A stretch of 64,000 nt of DNA from Gorillibacterium massiliense (GTDB lineage Bacteria > Bacillota > Bacilli > Paenibacillales > NBRC-103111): positions 23,706 to 87,705 of the forward strand of contig NZ_CBQR020000061.1 of the NCBI RefSeq assembly GCF_000455485.1, read 5' to 3'. Below the pieces are notes generated by a model. That model saw nothing but the letters and a program-made list of their open reading frames with translations. It was not told the origin of the DNA and searched no databases. The translations under genes and the position numbers were made by a program. This document shows, piece after piece, positions 1 to 9,196 of the stretch (its first letter is position 1; each line of letters begins with the position of its first letter).

Positions 1-2327
1 GCAAGAAGATCGTCCACAAACCGCACTACATGGAAGGCAGCAATCCGTCGGGCGATAAGATCAGCTTCACGAATTACTTTATGGAGGTAAACGGACAGCC
101 TTTCTTCGGGATATGCGGCGAATTTCATTACAGCCGTTATCGTGAAGACCAATGGGAAGACGAATTGATCAAGATGAAGATGGGCGGCATCAATATTGTC
201 TGCACCTATATCTTTTGGAATGTGCACGAGGAAATTCAGGGTGTGTTCGAATGGAGCGGCCGCCGCAATCTCCGTCGGTTCGTCGAATTATGCGGCAAGC
301 ACGGTTTGTATGTCATCATTCGCATCGGCCCCTTCGATCATGGGGAAATGCGCAATGGCGGACTGCCGGATTGGCTGTTCGGGCGCCCCTTCGATGTCCG
401 ATCCAACGATGAAGGGTATCTGGCTTACGTTAAGGTTCTTTACGAGCAAATTAGCGCACAAGTGCAGGGTTTGTTATTCAAGCAAGGCGGGCCGATCATC
501 GGGACCCAAATCGAGAACGAGCACGGCCACTCCGCCGCCCAATGGGCACTGACAACCGGCATTAGCAATGAATGGTTGACCCAGGGACACGATGGGGAAA
601 ATCATATGCGCAAGCTGAAAGAGATGGCGATCCAAGCCGGTATCGAGACTCCGCTGTATACGTGCACAGCGTGGGGCGGCGCCAATGCGCCGGCGGAGGA
701 GATGCTGCCGCTTTGGGGCGGCTATTCCCATTGGCCGTGGATCTACTACGAGCATGACCGTTTCGGTGATATGCGTGAGCATCCGGCGACGCCGGAATAT
801 ATTTTCCGGGATAAGCATAACAACGGAATCCCATCCAGCTACAACTTTGAACCGACGTATACTCCGGAGGATTACCCGTACGCTTGCTGCGAGATGGGCG
901 GTGGGATGACCCCCTTTTACAAGTACCGTTTCGACTTTCCTTATATCAGCGTGCCGGCGATGACCGGGATCAAGGCGGCGGAAGGCTGCAATCTCATCGG
1001 CTATTATATGTATCATGGCGGCTCCAACCCCACGGGCAAACGCGACGTGTTCCTGAACGATCTGGCGACGCCAAAAATCTCCTACGACTTCAACGCCTGC
1101 ATCGGCGAGTTCGGCCAGGTACGGGAGTCGTATCACCGGACCCGGTTGCAGCATTATTTTTTCCAAACCTTCGAGAACCGGTTCTGCCGGACGAAGACGA
1201 TTTTGCCGGGCGATACGTCCAAGATGGACCCCCGCGATACGGATACTCTGCGTTACGCCGTTCGGGCATCGGAAGGCTCGGGGTATTTGTTTCTCAATCA
1301 TTATCAGGATCATGCCGAAACCCACGATCTGCAGGTTGTGGATGGCGTGACTGTTCAGACGGGAGATGCGGACATTCGTTTCCCGCTGCACGGGCCTTTG
1401 ACGCTTGCAAAAGACAGTTATGCCATGTTGCCTTACCGTTTCGACATGGAAGGCATCCTGCTGGAGATGGCCATGGCGCAACCGATTACCCGGCTTACGG
1501 CGCAGGGAATCGTCTATTATTTCTTTGTTTCGCCCAAAGGAATGGCTCCGGAATACGCCTTTCAGACTTCAACGTTAGCTGGGGTGGATGCGGGAAGGGC
1601 GCAAGTGTGCGAGGAAAAGGGGATCACAGTTGTGCAGCCCGAGGCGGGAGATTCCACGCCGATTCTGCTGAAGTCGGCTGCGGGTCAGACCGTAGGAGTG
1701 ATCACTCTAACCGATGAAGAGAGCCTCGGATTTTGGAAAGCCGATATTTGGGGGCAGGAACGGATTCTACTGACGAATGCTAATCTGCTGGTCACAGCCG
1801 ATGAGGTGAAGCTGGAGGTGACGGATACGGAGGAGGTTACGGTGCGGGTATTTCCCGATTTTGTCGGATGGGGGTCTATCGCAGGCGGAGAACTGCTGGA
1901 ACGGTTCGAAGAGGGGCTGTACACAGTGTACCGATTCCGCATTCCACGCAAGGAAATCAACTTCGAGCTTAAGCGGGTTAAAGAGGACAAAGCCAGCCTC
2001 GCTTTTCCGGCGGATGCTTTTGACGGTATAAAGGATGCATTGCTCAAAATCGAATATACGGGAGATATCGGTTATGCCTTTATCGACGGCGATCTGATCA
2101 ACGATAATTTCAGCAATGGGAAGACGTGGGAGATCGGGCTGAAGACATTCCGGGAGCGGCTTATTCAAAAGGGGATGTACCTCTATATATCGCCGATCCG
2201 CAAAGGCAGCGCGGTCAGCAGCCAAACGACCATGGCCGGTTGGAGCGAGACAGCGGCGGAGTCAATCGCGGAGCTTGCAAGGGTCCGGGCCGTGCCGGTG
2301 TATGAGCTTGTTTTGCGGAAAGGCTGA
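1..2327 (+). CDS. GH35 beta-galactosidase, 5' end outside the window
   Basis: This is a glycoside hydrolase family 35 enzyme that releases terminal beta-galactose from oligosaccharides. Numbered from the ATG at 30, the family signature GGPIIGTQIENE lies at residues 153-164, with the acid/base glutamate expected at Glu164 and the nucleophile candidate Glu288 in CCEMGGG. The catalytic TIM barrel fills roughly the first 350 residues, followed by beta-rich domains. The ATG at 30 is probably not the start: the frame is open back to base 3, reads KKIVHKPHYMEG, and no ribosome binding site precedes 30. No signal peptide can be judged because the true N-terminus is missing. The next gene follows after 9 bp, so the two are probably co-transcribed and serve plant galactoside breakdown. 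Confidence 0.9.
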   Translation, partial: KKIVHKPHYMEGSNPSGDKISFTNYFMEVNGQPFFGICGEFHYSRYREDQWEDELIKMKMGGINIVCTYIFWNVHEEIQGVFEWSGRRNLRRFVELCGKHGLYVIIRIGPFDHGEMRNGGLPDWLFGRPFDVRSNDEGYLAYVKVLYEQISAQVQGLLFKQGGPIIGTQIENEHGHSAAQWALTTGISNEWLTQGHDGENHMRKLKEMAIQAGIETPLYTCTAWGGANAPAEEMLPLWGGYSHWPWIYYEHDRFGDMREHPATPEYIFRDKHNNGIPSSYNFEPTYTPEDYPYACCEMGGGMTPFYKYRFDFPYISVPAMTGIKAAEGCNLIGYYMYHGGSNPTGKRDVFLNDLATPKISYDFNACIGEFGQVRESYHRTRLQHYFFQTFENRFCRTKTILPGDTSKMDPRDTDTLRYAVRASEGSGYLFLNHYQDHAETHDLQVVDGVTVQTGDADIRFPLHGPLTLAKDSYAMLPYRFDMEGILLEMAMAQPITRLTAQGIVYYFFVSPKGMAPEYAFQTSTLAGVDAGRAQVCEEKGITVVQPEAGDSTPILLKSAAGQTVGVITLTDEESLGFWKADIWGQERILLTNANLLVTADEVKLEVTDTEEVTVRVFPDFVGWGSIAGGELLERFEEGLYTVYRFRIPRKEINFELKRVKEDKASLAFPADAFDGIKDALLKIEYTGDIGYAFIDGDLINDNFSNGKTWEIGLKTFRERLIQKGMYLYISPIRKGSAVSSQTTMAGWSETAAESIAELARVRAVPVYELVLRKG

Positions 2328-2336
2328 TGGCGCAAG

Positions 2337-3287
2337 ATGGACGATAAAGCAGTTCGGATTACGAACTCCACTTACCGAAGCTGGCCATCGATCGTCATGG
2401 AGAACGAAATCCTTCGCATTGAAATGATTCCCGGAATTGGAGCGAAAATCGTCTCCATGCAATACAAACCTACGGGAAGAGAGTGGCTTTTGGATGCCGG
2501 GACGCGTAAGCTGAATCTGCCTGCCTATGGATCTCCCTTCGGACAAGCGGATATGAGCGGATGGGATGAATGTTTTCCGACCGTCGATCCCTGCTATGCC
2601 GATGAGCGGAGGCAGGTTCTGCTGCCTGATCATGGAGAAGTGTGGCCGCTTCCTTGGGAAGCTTCCGTTTCATGCGGAGAAGACGCGGTTACCTGTACCG
2701 TGGAGGGAGTTGCGCTACCTTACCGGCTATCACGGACGTTAAGCTTTACTGCTCACGATGCGCTGCGAATGGACTACCGTGCGGAAAATTGCGGCAGCGA
2801 GCCTTTGCCTTTTTTATGGGTGCCACATCCGCAATTTGCCGTACCGGAGCCGACGGATATCGTGCTTCCGCCTTCTGTTCAGGAAGTGATTTGCGTCTTT
2901 GGCGGACTCACCCAAACGGTCGGTTGCTCCTATCCGTGGGCAGAGGTATCACGGGTGACGGAAGGGCAGACGGGGGACGGGCGCAAGATTTACGTGCCGG
3001 GCATCCACCAAGAGGGCTGGTGCGGTTTAGTCGGACAAAATAGCGGAGATTGGCTCTGGATGAAGACCGATCCTGCGCTTGTGCCTTATCTGGGAATCTG
3101 GATCGATGAAGGGCTGGGCAACGATCGCAACGCCATAGCCCTGGAACCTTCGATTGGCTATTTCGATCGACTGGATCGTGCCAGATACAACGGCACGGCG
3201 CAGATGGTCATGCCAGGGGAATCATGGGAATGGTCGATTACGGTTCTACTCGGAACGGGAATAAGGTGCAGGCCCGATTCTCGATGA
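2337..3287 (+). CDS. Aldose-1-epimerase-like (galactose mutarotase fold) protein
   Basis: The 316-residue protein has the all-beta galactose mutarotase-like character: an N-terminal stretch with GIGAKIVSM, a central VPHPQF motif around residue 160 with a histidine where mutarotases have a catalytic one, and a C-terminal region with LEPSIGYFD that resembles the usual LEPxT...D segment. It probably interconverts anomers of galactose or a related sugar, or only binds a sugar, since many members of this superfamily are untested. It follows the GH35 beta-galactosidase by 9 bp on the same strand, which fits processing of the released galactose. A terminator hairpin follows at 3336. No signal peptide is visible, so it should be cytoplasmic. 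Confidence 0.72.
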   Translation: MDDKAVRITNSTYRSWPSIVMENEILRIEMIPGIGAKIVSMQYKPTGREWLLDAGTRKLNLPAYGSPFGQADMSGWDECFPTVDPCYADERRQVLLPDHGEVWPLPWEASVSCGEDAVTCTVEGVALPYRLSRTLSFTAHDALRMDYRAENCGSEPLPFLWVPHPQFAVPEPTDIVLPPSVQEVICVFGGLTQTVGCSYPWAEVSRVTEGQTGDGRKIYVPGIHQEGWCGLVGQNSGDWLWMKTDPALVPYLGIWIDEGLGNDRNAIALEPSIGYFDRLDRARYNGTAQMVMPGESWEWSITVLLGTGIRCRPDSR

Positions 3288-3335
3288 GGCAGGCATAGGC
3301 ATAATCCCCACTTATCTCGGAATACCGCATATCGC

Positions 3336-3369
3336 AATACCGCATCTGCGAAGGTGCGGTATTTTTTTA
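3336..3369 (+). terminator. Intrinsic terminator after the galactosidase operon
   Basis: The inverted repeat AATACCGCA / TGCGGTATT (arms 3336-3344 and 3355-3363) is followed by a run of T. It closes the GH35/epimerase transcript. Confidence 0.8.
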
Positions 3370-3525
3370 TCATCTCATTCTCAAGTTGAACCCAAATGCC
3401 ATCAAATCCGTACATATAATGATACCCGGCGTATTGCATCCGGCAAGGGGGGAATCTTAGTCATACGTCCGAGATCAGGCGTAATTCCTTTATGGGTCTA
3501 ATAATAAACGAAGCGAGTGAATCAC

Positions 3526-5385
3526 ATGAACAATATGAAAGATTTTAAGCCACCGAAAAAGTCCCTTCTTTATTACTACGGAATCACCATCGTGTTGATT
3601 TTGTTGATTAATTCCTTTTTGCTTCCTTACATCAATAACCGTTCTGTGAAGGAAGTGGATTACGGGACGTTCTTGCGTATGGTGCAGGACGGCCAGGTTA
3701 AGGAAGTAGAAATCCGGGATAACGAGATTGGCTTTACGCCAACGGATAGCTCTTCCGGCACGAAGGTTTATAAAACGGGAGTCGTGGAAGATCCCAAGCT
3801 GGTGGACCGGCTGTATGATGCGAAGGTCAGCTTTTCTCGAGTTATCCCCAAGCAAATGTCGCCGCTTTTGAACTTTGTTCTGACCTGGATTCTTCCGTTC
3901 GTCATCTTCCTGGTCGTCGGGCAGTGGTTGATGAAGAAAATGGCGGGACGGCTCCCGGGCGGAGGCAATATGATGTCCCTGGGCAAGAGCAACGCCAAAG
4001 TGTATGTAGAGTCGGAAACCGGTGTTACCTTCACCAATGTCGCCGGGCAGGATGAGGCGAAGGAAGCGCTGCAGGAAATCGTCGATTTCTTGCACAACCC
4101 GAAGAAATACACGGAAATCGGCGCTAGCATTCCCAAGGGTGCGCTCTTGGTAGGCCCTCCGGGTACGGGGAAAACGCTGCTGGCCAAGGCGGTAGCTGGG
4201 GAATCCAAGGTTCCGTTCTTCTCCATATCCGGCTCGGAGTTCGTGGAAATGTTCGTCGGCATGGGTGCGGCGCGGGTGCGGGACTTGTTCAAGCAAGCTC
4301 AGGAAAAAGCGCCGTGCATCGTGTTTATCGATGAAATTGACGCCATCGGCAAAAGCCGCAATGCTGGCATCGCCGGCGGAAACGATGAGCGGGAGCAAAC
4401 CTTGAACCAGCTGTTGACAGAGATGGACGGCTTCGATGCGGACAAGGGCGTCGTCATTTTGGCGGCGAGCAACCGCCCAGAAACGTTGGACAAAGCGCTT
4501 CTCCGTCCAGGCAGGTTCGACCGCCGGGTGCCCGTTGAACTGCCTGATTTAGCAGGGCGGGAAGCGATCCTGAAAGTTCATGCCAAGAAGATAAAGCTTG
4601 CGGAAAACATCGATTTTCACGTCATCGCCAGAGCAACAGCGGGGGCGTCGGGAGCCGATCTGGCTAACATCGTCAACGAAGCCGCGTTGCGGGCTGTTAA
4701 GTTTGGCCGCATCAAGGTGACGCAGAACGATTTGGAGGAGTGCGTGGAAGTCGTCATCGCTGGATACCAACGGAAAAACGCGCTTATTTCCATGAAAGAC
4801 AAGCTGACCATCGCGTATCACGAGGTGGGGCATGCTTTGGTTGCGGCGAAGCAAAGCCATTCCGCTCCCGTTCATAAGATCACGATCATTCCGCGAACCT
4901 CCGGCGCGCTAGGTTACACGATGCAGGTGGATGAGCAGGAGACGGTTTTGATGTCCAAAGAGCAAGCCCTCGACAAAATCACGACCTTTATGGGAGGGCG
5001 CGCCGCGGAAGAAATCATTTTCAACCGGGTTACTTCAGGCGCATCCAATGACATCGAGCAAGCGACGAAGATCGCCAGAGCGATGGTCACCCGTTTCGGC
5101 ATGAGCGAAGCCTTCGATATGATGGCTTTGGAAACGGTCAATAACCCTTACTTGGGAGGGGACACGTCATTGCTGGTTTCGGCGGATACGGCATCCAAGA
5201 TCGACGATGAAGTACTCAAGATCATCAAAGCCTGTCACGAGAAGGCGGTTCGCCTTTTGGAGGAGAATAAGGATAAACTCCACGAAATCACCAAATACTT
5301 GATGGAGAAGGAAACCATTACCGGCGAAGAATTCATGGGGATTTTAAAAGAGGACGAAGAGCCGGACGATCAAGCTCAGCCTTGA
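3526..5385 (+). CDS. ftsH: ATP-dependent zinc metalloprotease FtsH (paralogue type)
   Basis: A membrane-anchored AAA protease that extracts and degrades membrane and short-lived cytosolic proteins. Two membrane segments (about residues 14-35 and 120-142) flank a small extracytoplasmic domain. The AAA module has Walker A GPPGTGKT at about 210-217, Walker [10 protein letters not shown], and an arginine-finger region ending RPGRFDRR. The zinc site is HEVGH at about 432-436, where most FtsH proteins have HEAGH, with the third ligand expected in ASNDIEQ. At 619 residues it is of normal length with a short acidic tail. I chose the ATG at 3526; a GTG at 3517 and an ATG at 3535 are in frame and no start has a perfect ribosome binding site. 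The gene stands alone, away from tilS and hpt, so it is probably a second FtsH. Confidence 0.93.
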   Translation: MNNMKDFKPPKKSLLYYYGITIVLILLINSFLLPYINNRSVKEVDYGTFLRMVQDGQVKEVEIRDNEIGFTPTDSSSGTKVYKTGVVEDPKLVDRLYDAKVSFSRVIPKQMSPLLNFVLTWILPFVIFLVVGQWLMKKMAGRLPGGGNMMSLGKSNAKVYVESETGVTFTNVAGQDEAKEALQEIVDFLHNPKKYTEIGASIPKGALLVGPPGTGKTLLAKAVAGESKVPFFSISGSEFVEMFVGMGAARVRDLFKQAQEKAPCIVFIDEIDAIGKSRNAGIAGGNDEREQTLNQLLTEMDGFDADKGVVILAASNRPETLDKALLRPGRFDRRVPVELPDLAGREAILKVHAKKIKLAENIDFHVIARATAGASGADLANIVNEAALRAVKFGRIKVTQNDLEECVEVVIAGYQRKNALISMKDKLTIAYHEVGHALVAAKQSHSAPVHKITIIPRTSGALGYTMQVDEQETVLMSKEQALDKITTFMGGRAAEEIIFNRVTSGASNDIEQATKIARAMVTRFGMSEAFDMMALETVNNPYLGGDTSLLVSADTASKIDDEVLKIIKACHEKAVRLLEENKDKLHEITKYLMEKETITGEEFMGILKEDEEPDDQAQP

Positions 5386-5415
5386 AGTTTTTGGAGGGGA
5401 ATTGTGGTAAAATAA

Positions 5416-5450
5416 GCGCGGGTGCCTTCAGAACAGGCATCCGCTTTTTC
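5416..5450 (+). terminator. Intrinsic terminator after ftsH
   Basis: A GC-rich hairpin, GCGGGTGCCT / AGGCATCCGC (5418-5427 and 5435-5444) with one G-T pair, is followed by TTTTTC. Confidence 0.75.
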
Positions 5451-5488
5451 TTTTATCATTAGGGCCGCGAGCGAGGGGACAGGCAATC

Positions 5489-6916
5489 ATGGACATCAGC
5501 ATTATTTCGATCATGACGATCATCAATATTTTATTTGCCGGCATCGTCGTCTTTTTCGAACGCAAGGAAATCGGGGCAACCTGGGCGTGGTTGATGGTTC
5601 TCATTTTTATACCGGTTCTGGGCTTCTTTATTTACATCTTCCTGGGGCGATCTTTAAAGCAAAAAAATTTCTTCAAGCTATCTGCAAACGAACGCGCTTA
5701 TCTAAAGCATGCGGCGGAAGATCAGGCATTGGCGATTCATCAGATGGGTCCTCTTTTAAACAAGCATTCCGATCTGGTGAAAATGAACCTGAAATCGTCC
5801 AACGCCCTTGTTACGATGGATAATGAAGTGATGATTTTCCACGACGGCAATGAGAAATTCGATTCATTATTTACCGATATTCAACATGCCAAAAAAGAAA
5901 TAAACATTCAATATTTCATTATTAAAAGGGACTCCCTGGGAAAAAGATTGCGGGACGCGCTTACCAAGAAAGCACAGGAAGGCGTAAAAGTTCGGCTCCT
6001 TTACGATGAAATCGGATCGAGGCAAATCACCCGTTCGTTTTTTAAGGAACTGATTGCGAAGGGCGGAGAGGTGGAAGCCTTTTTCCCATCTCCCATACGG
6101 TTGGTGAACTTTCGCATCAATAACCGGAATCACCGGAAGCTGTGCATCATTGACGGGGAGATTGCTTATATCGGCGGGTTCAATGTGGGAAATGAGTACT
6201 TGGGTCTAAGTAAAAGGCTGGGCTATTGGCGCGATACGCACTTAAGGATCATCGGAGGAGCGGTCGACCATATTCAGGGCCGGTTTATCCTGGATTGGAA
6301 TAAGGCGACGAAGCATCATAAAGAGAACTTGGAACAGTTCATGTTCCGACCGGAAAAGCATACGGGTGCCTGCGCCGTGCAAATTATCGCAAGCGGCCCC
6401 AACTCGCGGACCGAACATTTGAAAAACATGTATTTGAAATTAATGACGACCGCCAAAAAAAGCATCTATATCCAAACGCCGTACTTCGTTCCCGATTCCA
6501 GCTTTATGGATGCCTGTAAAATCGCGCTTTTATCCGGCGTGGATTTGCGGATCATGATCCCCAACAAGTCGGACCATCTGTTTGTCCGCTGGGCGACTCT
6601 GTCATCTGTTGGGCAATTGCTGCCCTATGGGGCCAAAATTCTGCTTTACGAGAACGGATTTTTGCACGCGAAGACGATTATCGTCGATGAAGAGGTGGCG
6701 TCCGCCGGCACGACGAATGTGGATACCCGCAGCTTTCGTTTGAACTTTGAGGTGAATGCTCTCCTTTATGATGAAAAGGTGGCGAAGCAGCTTCAGGATT
6801 TGTTCATTCAGGATAGCGAGGTCTGTACGGAATTGACCTCCGAAAAGTATGCGGCCCGTCCGCTTTTGATCAAAATGATCGAGGCGGTGGCGCGGCTTTT
6901 GTCGCCGATCCTTTAG
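5489..6916 (+). CDS. cls: Cardiolipin synthase, phospholipase D family
   Basis: This enzyme joins two phosphatidylglycerol molecules into cardiolipin and glycerol at the membrane. The 475-residue protein starts with two transmembrane segments (about residues 5-23 and 35-55, the PLDc_N region), followed by two phospholipase D domains. Each has an HKD motif: His215 in NHRKLCIIDG and His393 in LHAKTIIVDE. Length and order match the bacterial Cls family. The ATG at 5489 follows a GAGGGG ribosome binding site. Firmicutes often carry several Cls paralogues and the sequence does not show which one this is. The N-acetyltransferase gene follows after 30 bp on the same strand and may share the transcript. 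Confidence 0.95.
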   Translation: MDISIISIMTIINILFAGIVVFFERKEIGATWAWLMVLIFIPVLGFFIYIFLGRSLKQKNFFKLSANERAYLKHAAEDQALAIHQMGPLLNKHSDLVKMNLKSSNALVTMDNEVMIFHDGNEKFDSLFTDIQHAKKEINIQYFIIKRDSLGKRLRDALTKKAQEGVKVRLLYDEIGSRQITRSFFKELIAKGGEVEAFFPSPIRLVNFRINNRNHRKLCIIDGEIAYIGGFNVGNEYLGLSKRLGYWRDTHLRIIGGAVDHIQGRFILDWNKATKHHKENLEQFMFRPEKHTGACAVQIIASGPNSRTEHLKNMYLKLMTTAKKSIYIQTPYFVPDSSFMDACKIALLSGVDLRIMIPNKSDHLFVRWATLSSVGQLLPYGAKILLYENGFLHAKTIIVDEEVASAGTTNVDTRSFRLNFEVNALLYDEKVAKQLQDLFIQDSEVCTELTSEKYAARPLLIKMIEAVARLLSPIL

Positions 6917-6946
6917 GCGAAAAACACAGTTGGAGAGGTGAGGAAG

Positions 6947-7843
6947 ATGCGATTGACGCGGGAGGAAGTAAAAACGTATCTGAAAAGAATCGGTATATCG
7001 GATATCCAACCGCCTACGCTGCCTTACTTGGTAGAACTTCAAAGAGCGCATGTGCAAAAGATTTCCTGGCAAACCGTCAATATTTTCGGAGGAAAACCGG
7101 CGTCCATTGATATAAGGGAATCGGTAGGGCTCATCTTGAACCATCGAAGCGGATACTGCTTTCATTTGAACGGCGCTTTTAGTACCCTTCTGCGTTCTTT
7201 GGGTTATCAAGTATCCTGGCATGCAGCGGGCGTGCAGTCCATTGACGAAAATTTCGATGTTAATCACCTGGGATTGATCGTCCACGTACCGAATGATGAA
7301 ACGGGAGACAAATGGATTGCCGATGTTGGGATGGGGGTTATGCCCTATGGGCCGATTTTGCTGAAGGCGGGGGACTATGAACAAGGCCCGTTTTCCTATT
7401 CCGTGAAGGAATCGTCGGTAGTCCCAAACGGCTGGCGCTTCGAGCACGATCCAGCGTATTCCAGTATCGGAGTGGAATTGTCGCTTGATGTCGTGACGGA
7501 TTTGGGCATATTCATGCCTGCACATGAAAAACTGAGCCGATCTGCCGAATCGCCATGGAAGAACTTGTTCGTCGCTCAGCAAATCTATGCCGGGGGATTC
7601 AATGAGCTAAAGAATTGCGTATGGAAGAAAACAAACAGGGAAGGCATTGAAAAGACGGAAATCGCCAGCAAATCCCTTTGGCTTGATGTATTGGCGGAAA
7701 TTTTTCATGAACCGCTTATCAACTATTCGCGTGAAGAACGCAATGAATTGTGGAAGAGGGTACTTGAGCAACATGAGGGGTGGAAGAGGATGGCGAGCAT
7801 GCAAGGTGCCCCCTCAGGAACTTCATCGGTTATTATGGGATGA
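6947..7843 (+). CDS. Arylamine N-acetyltransferase
   Basis: This cytoplasmic enzyme transfers acetyl from acetyl-CoA to arylamines, arylhydroxylamines or hydrazines. The catalytic triad is visible, numbered from the ATG at 6947: Cys71 in RSGYCFHLN, His107 in NHLGL and Asp126 in ADVGMG. Length (298 residues) is slightly above the usual 270-280. I chose ATG 6947 because GGAGAGG lies about 8 bases upstream; the GTG at 6938 falls inside that ribosome binding site. The homologue family includes detoxification enzymes and amide synthases of antibiotic clusters, but no biosynthetic genes are nearby, so detoxification is the likelier role. A LacI regulator gene starts 116 bp downstream with no clear terminator between. 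Confidence 0.92.
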   Translation: MRLTREEVKTYLKRIGISDIQPPTLPYLVELQRAHVQKISWQTVNIFGGKPASIDIRESVGLILNHRSGYCFHLNGAFSTLLRSLGYQVSWHAAGVQSIDENFDVNHLGLIVHVPNDETGDKWIADVGMGVMPYGPILLKAGDYEQGPFSYSVKESSVVPNGWRFEHDPAYSSIGVELSLDVVTDLGIFMPAHEKLSRSAESPWKNLFVAQQIYAGGFNELKNCVWKKTNREGIEKTEIASKSLWLDVLAEIFHEPLINYSREERNELWKRVLEQHEGWKRMASMQGAPSGTSSVIMG

Positions 7844-7959
7844 TTGCCTTCAAGTTCATTTCGAATGTCTTGCCGAAGTATTCGAACTCCAAACTTTAGT
7901 ATATAATTGCAATAACAAACGAACTGAATCCGTTTTAGGAAAAAGATGGTGAATATCAT

Positions 7960-9012
7960 ATGAGCAATAAGATAACCATGCAGCATGTAGCGGATGCGGC
8001 AGGCGTCTCGAAATACGTCGTGTCCAAATCCCTGTCTGGCAAGCCTGGTGTAAATGCAGGAACCAAGGAACATGTTCGCCAAACGGCGGTCAAATTGGGG
8101 TACCAGTTCACTCCAAGATCTGGAGGCAAGACGCGGCAGGACGGGAACATAATGGACAAGCAAACGATTGTCGTTTTGCTGCCCAATGTTCGTGGCCAGT
8201 TTTTGGACTCGCTTTATTGGGGAAGGATCGTTGAGGGGATTACGCAAGAACTAAGAACCTTGGACGCCTCAGGTATCGTCATAACCGATCAAACCGTAGA
8301 AAGTTTCCTTTCTATGGTAGACAAGGCGAATATTCACGGTTTCATTGGCGTCGGGGAGATTGATACTGGTGTCTTGCAGGAAGTGAGCCGTCTGAATGTC
8401 CCGATCGTATTGATCGACCATGATGATTCGCTGGTTGTTTCGTCCCAACTGTTCGTCAACAATCGCGAATGTGTTTACCAACTAACCAACCATTTGATTT
8501 CACTTGGTCACAGAGATATCCGTTTCGTTGGCAATACCGGTTATTCGATTAGCTTCATGAATCGCTGGGACGGGTTTCGGGATGCCATGGAAGAGGGCGG
8601 ATTGCAGATCGTTGGAAACGATCCTCTTTGTAAATTGCGGGGGGATACCCGAATAGAACACGAAGTGGAAATAGGGAAGATCCTTGAAGCGGATCGGGCT
8701 GCTGGAAACTTGCCCACGGCGTTGGTTTGCGCCAATGACGCGATAGCCGTCTGCGCGATGAACGTTATGGATCAGATGAACATACAAGTGCCTGACGACA
8801 TTTCGATTACCGGATTCGATAATATCGAAGACTCTTACACCAGGATTCCCGGAATTACGACCGTTAACGTAGAGAAAGAAATCCTGGGTAAACGGGCGGT
8901 TCACATGCTTTTAGAAAAGATGAAATATACGGGGTTTCCCAGAGAATCCATTTACCTGTCTGCCTCGATCATTTACAGGGGTTCGATTGGTAAAATGAAA
9001 AAAGAAAAATGA
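7960..9012 (+). CDS. LacI-family transcriptional regulator
   Basis: This is a carbohydrate-responsive DNA-binding regulator. The N-terminal helix-turn-helix (about residues 4-50) reads ITMQHVADAAGVSKYVVSKSL, with the hinge helix after VKLGYQF, followed by a periplasmic-binding-protein-like effector domain (about 68-345) that has the usual ANDAIA and ITGFDNIE motifs. At 350 residues it is of typical length. The ATG at 7960 follows GATGGTGA. It lies just upstream of, and in the same direction as, the YesM/YesN pair and sugar ABC transporter, separated by a terminator at 9061, so it is the natural candidate to control that block; this is inference. The palindrome at 13796-13819 is one possible operator. 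Confidence 0.93.
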   Translation: MSNKITMQHVADAAGVSKYVVSKSLSGKPGVNAGTKEHVRQTAVKLGYQFTPRSGGKTRQDGNIMDKQTIVVLLPNVRGQFLDSLYWGRIVEGITQELRTLDASGIVITDQTVESFLSMVDKANIHGFIGVGEIDTGVLQEVSRLNVPIVLIDHDDSLVVSSQLFVNNRECVYQLTNHLISLGHRDIRFVGNTGYSISFMNRWDGFRDAMEEGGLQIVGNDPLCKLRGDTRIEHEVEIGKILEADRAAGNLPTALVCANDAIAVCAMNVMDQMNIQVPDDISITGFDNIEDSYTRIPGITTVNVEKEILGKRAVHMLLEKMKYTGFPRESIYLSASIIYRGSIGKMKKEK

Positions 9013-9060
9013 GTGTCCCAAAGAAAATGTAGAGTAGTTTCATTTGTTTCACTACACAAA

Positions 9061-9113
9061 AAGAGGTGTGTCTCTCGAGGTCATTAACAATGACTGAGAC
9101 ACCCTCTTTTTTT
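9061..9113 (+). terminator. Intrinsic terminator after the lacI-type gene
   Basis: Long arms AAGAGGTGTGTCTC and GAGACACCCTCTT (9061-9074 and 9095-9107) pair with a one-base bulge and are followed by TTTTTT. Confidence 0.85.
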
Positions 9114-9123
9114 AGTGTTCAGT

Positions 9124-9152
9124 TATGATAAAATTATCATAGAATTATCATA
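9124..9152. promoter_or_regulatory. Tandem TTATCATA operator-like repeats upstream of the sensor kinase
   Basis: TATGATAA and TTATCATA (9124-9131 and 9134-9141) form a perfect 8-bp inverted repeat with a 2-base spacer. A third half-site, TTATCATA, follows at 9145-9152. They lie 45-70 bp before the start of the histidine kinase gene, which is where an operator or activator site would sit. The cognate protein is unknown; the YesN-type regulator or the LacI protein are candidates. Confidence 0.45.
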
Positions 9153-9196
9153 ACAAGTATAGGAAACTTTAGTTATTTGTAACAGGAGGCATGGCG

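Noticed and set aside
474-1481. 335-codon minus-strand frame
   Set aside because: Lies opposite the clear GH35 beta-galactosidase; rich in Arg and His without any motif, so a shadow frame.
6602-7582. 326-codon minus-strand frame
   Set aside because: Covers parts of cls and the N-acetyltransferase gene, both with intact catalytic residues on the plus strand.
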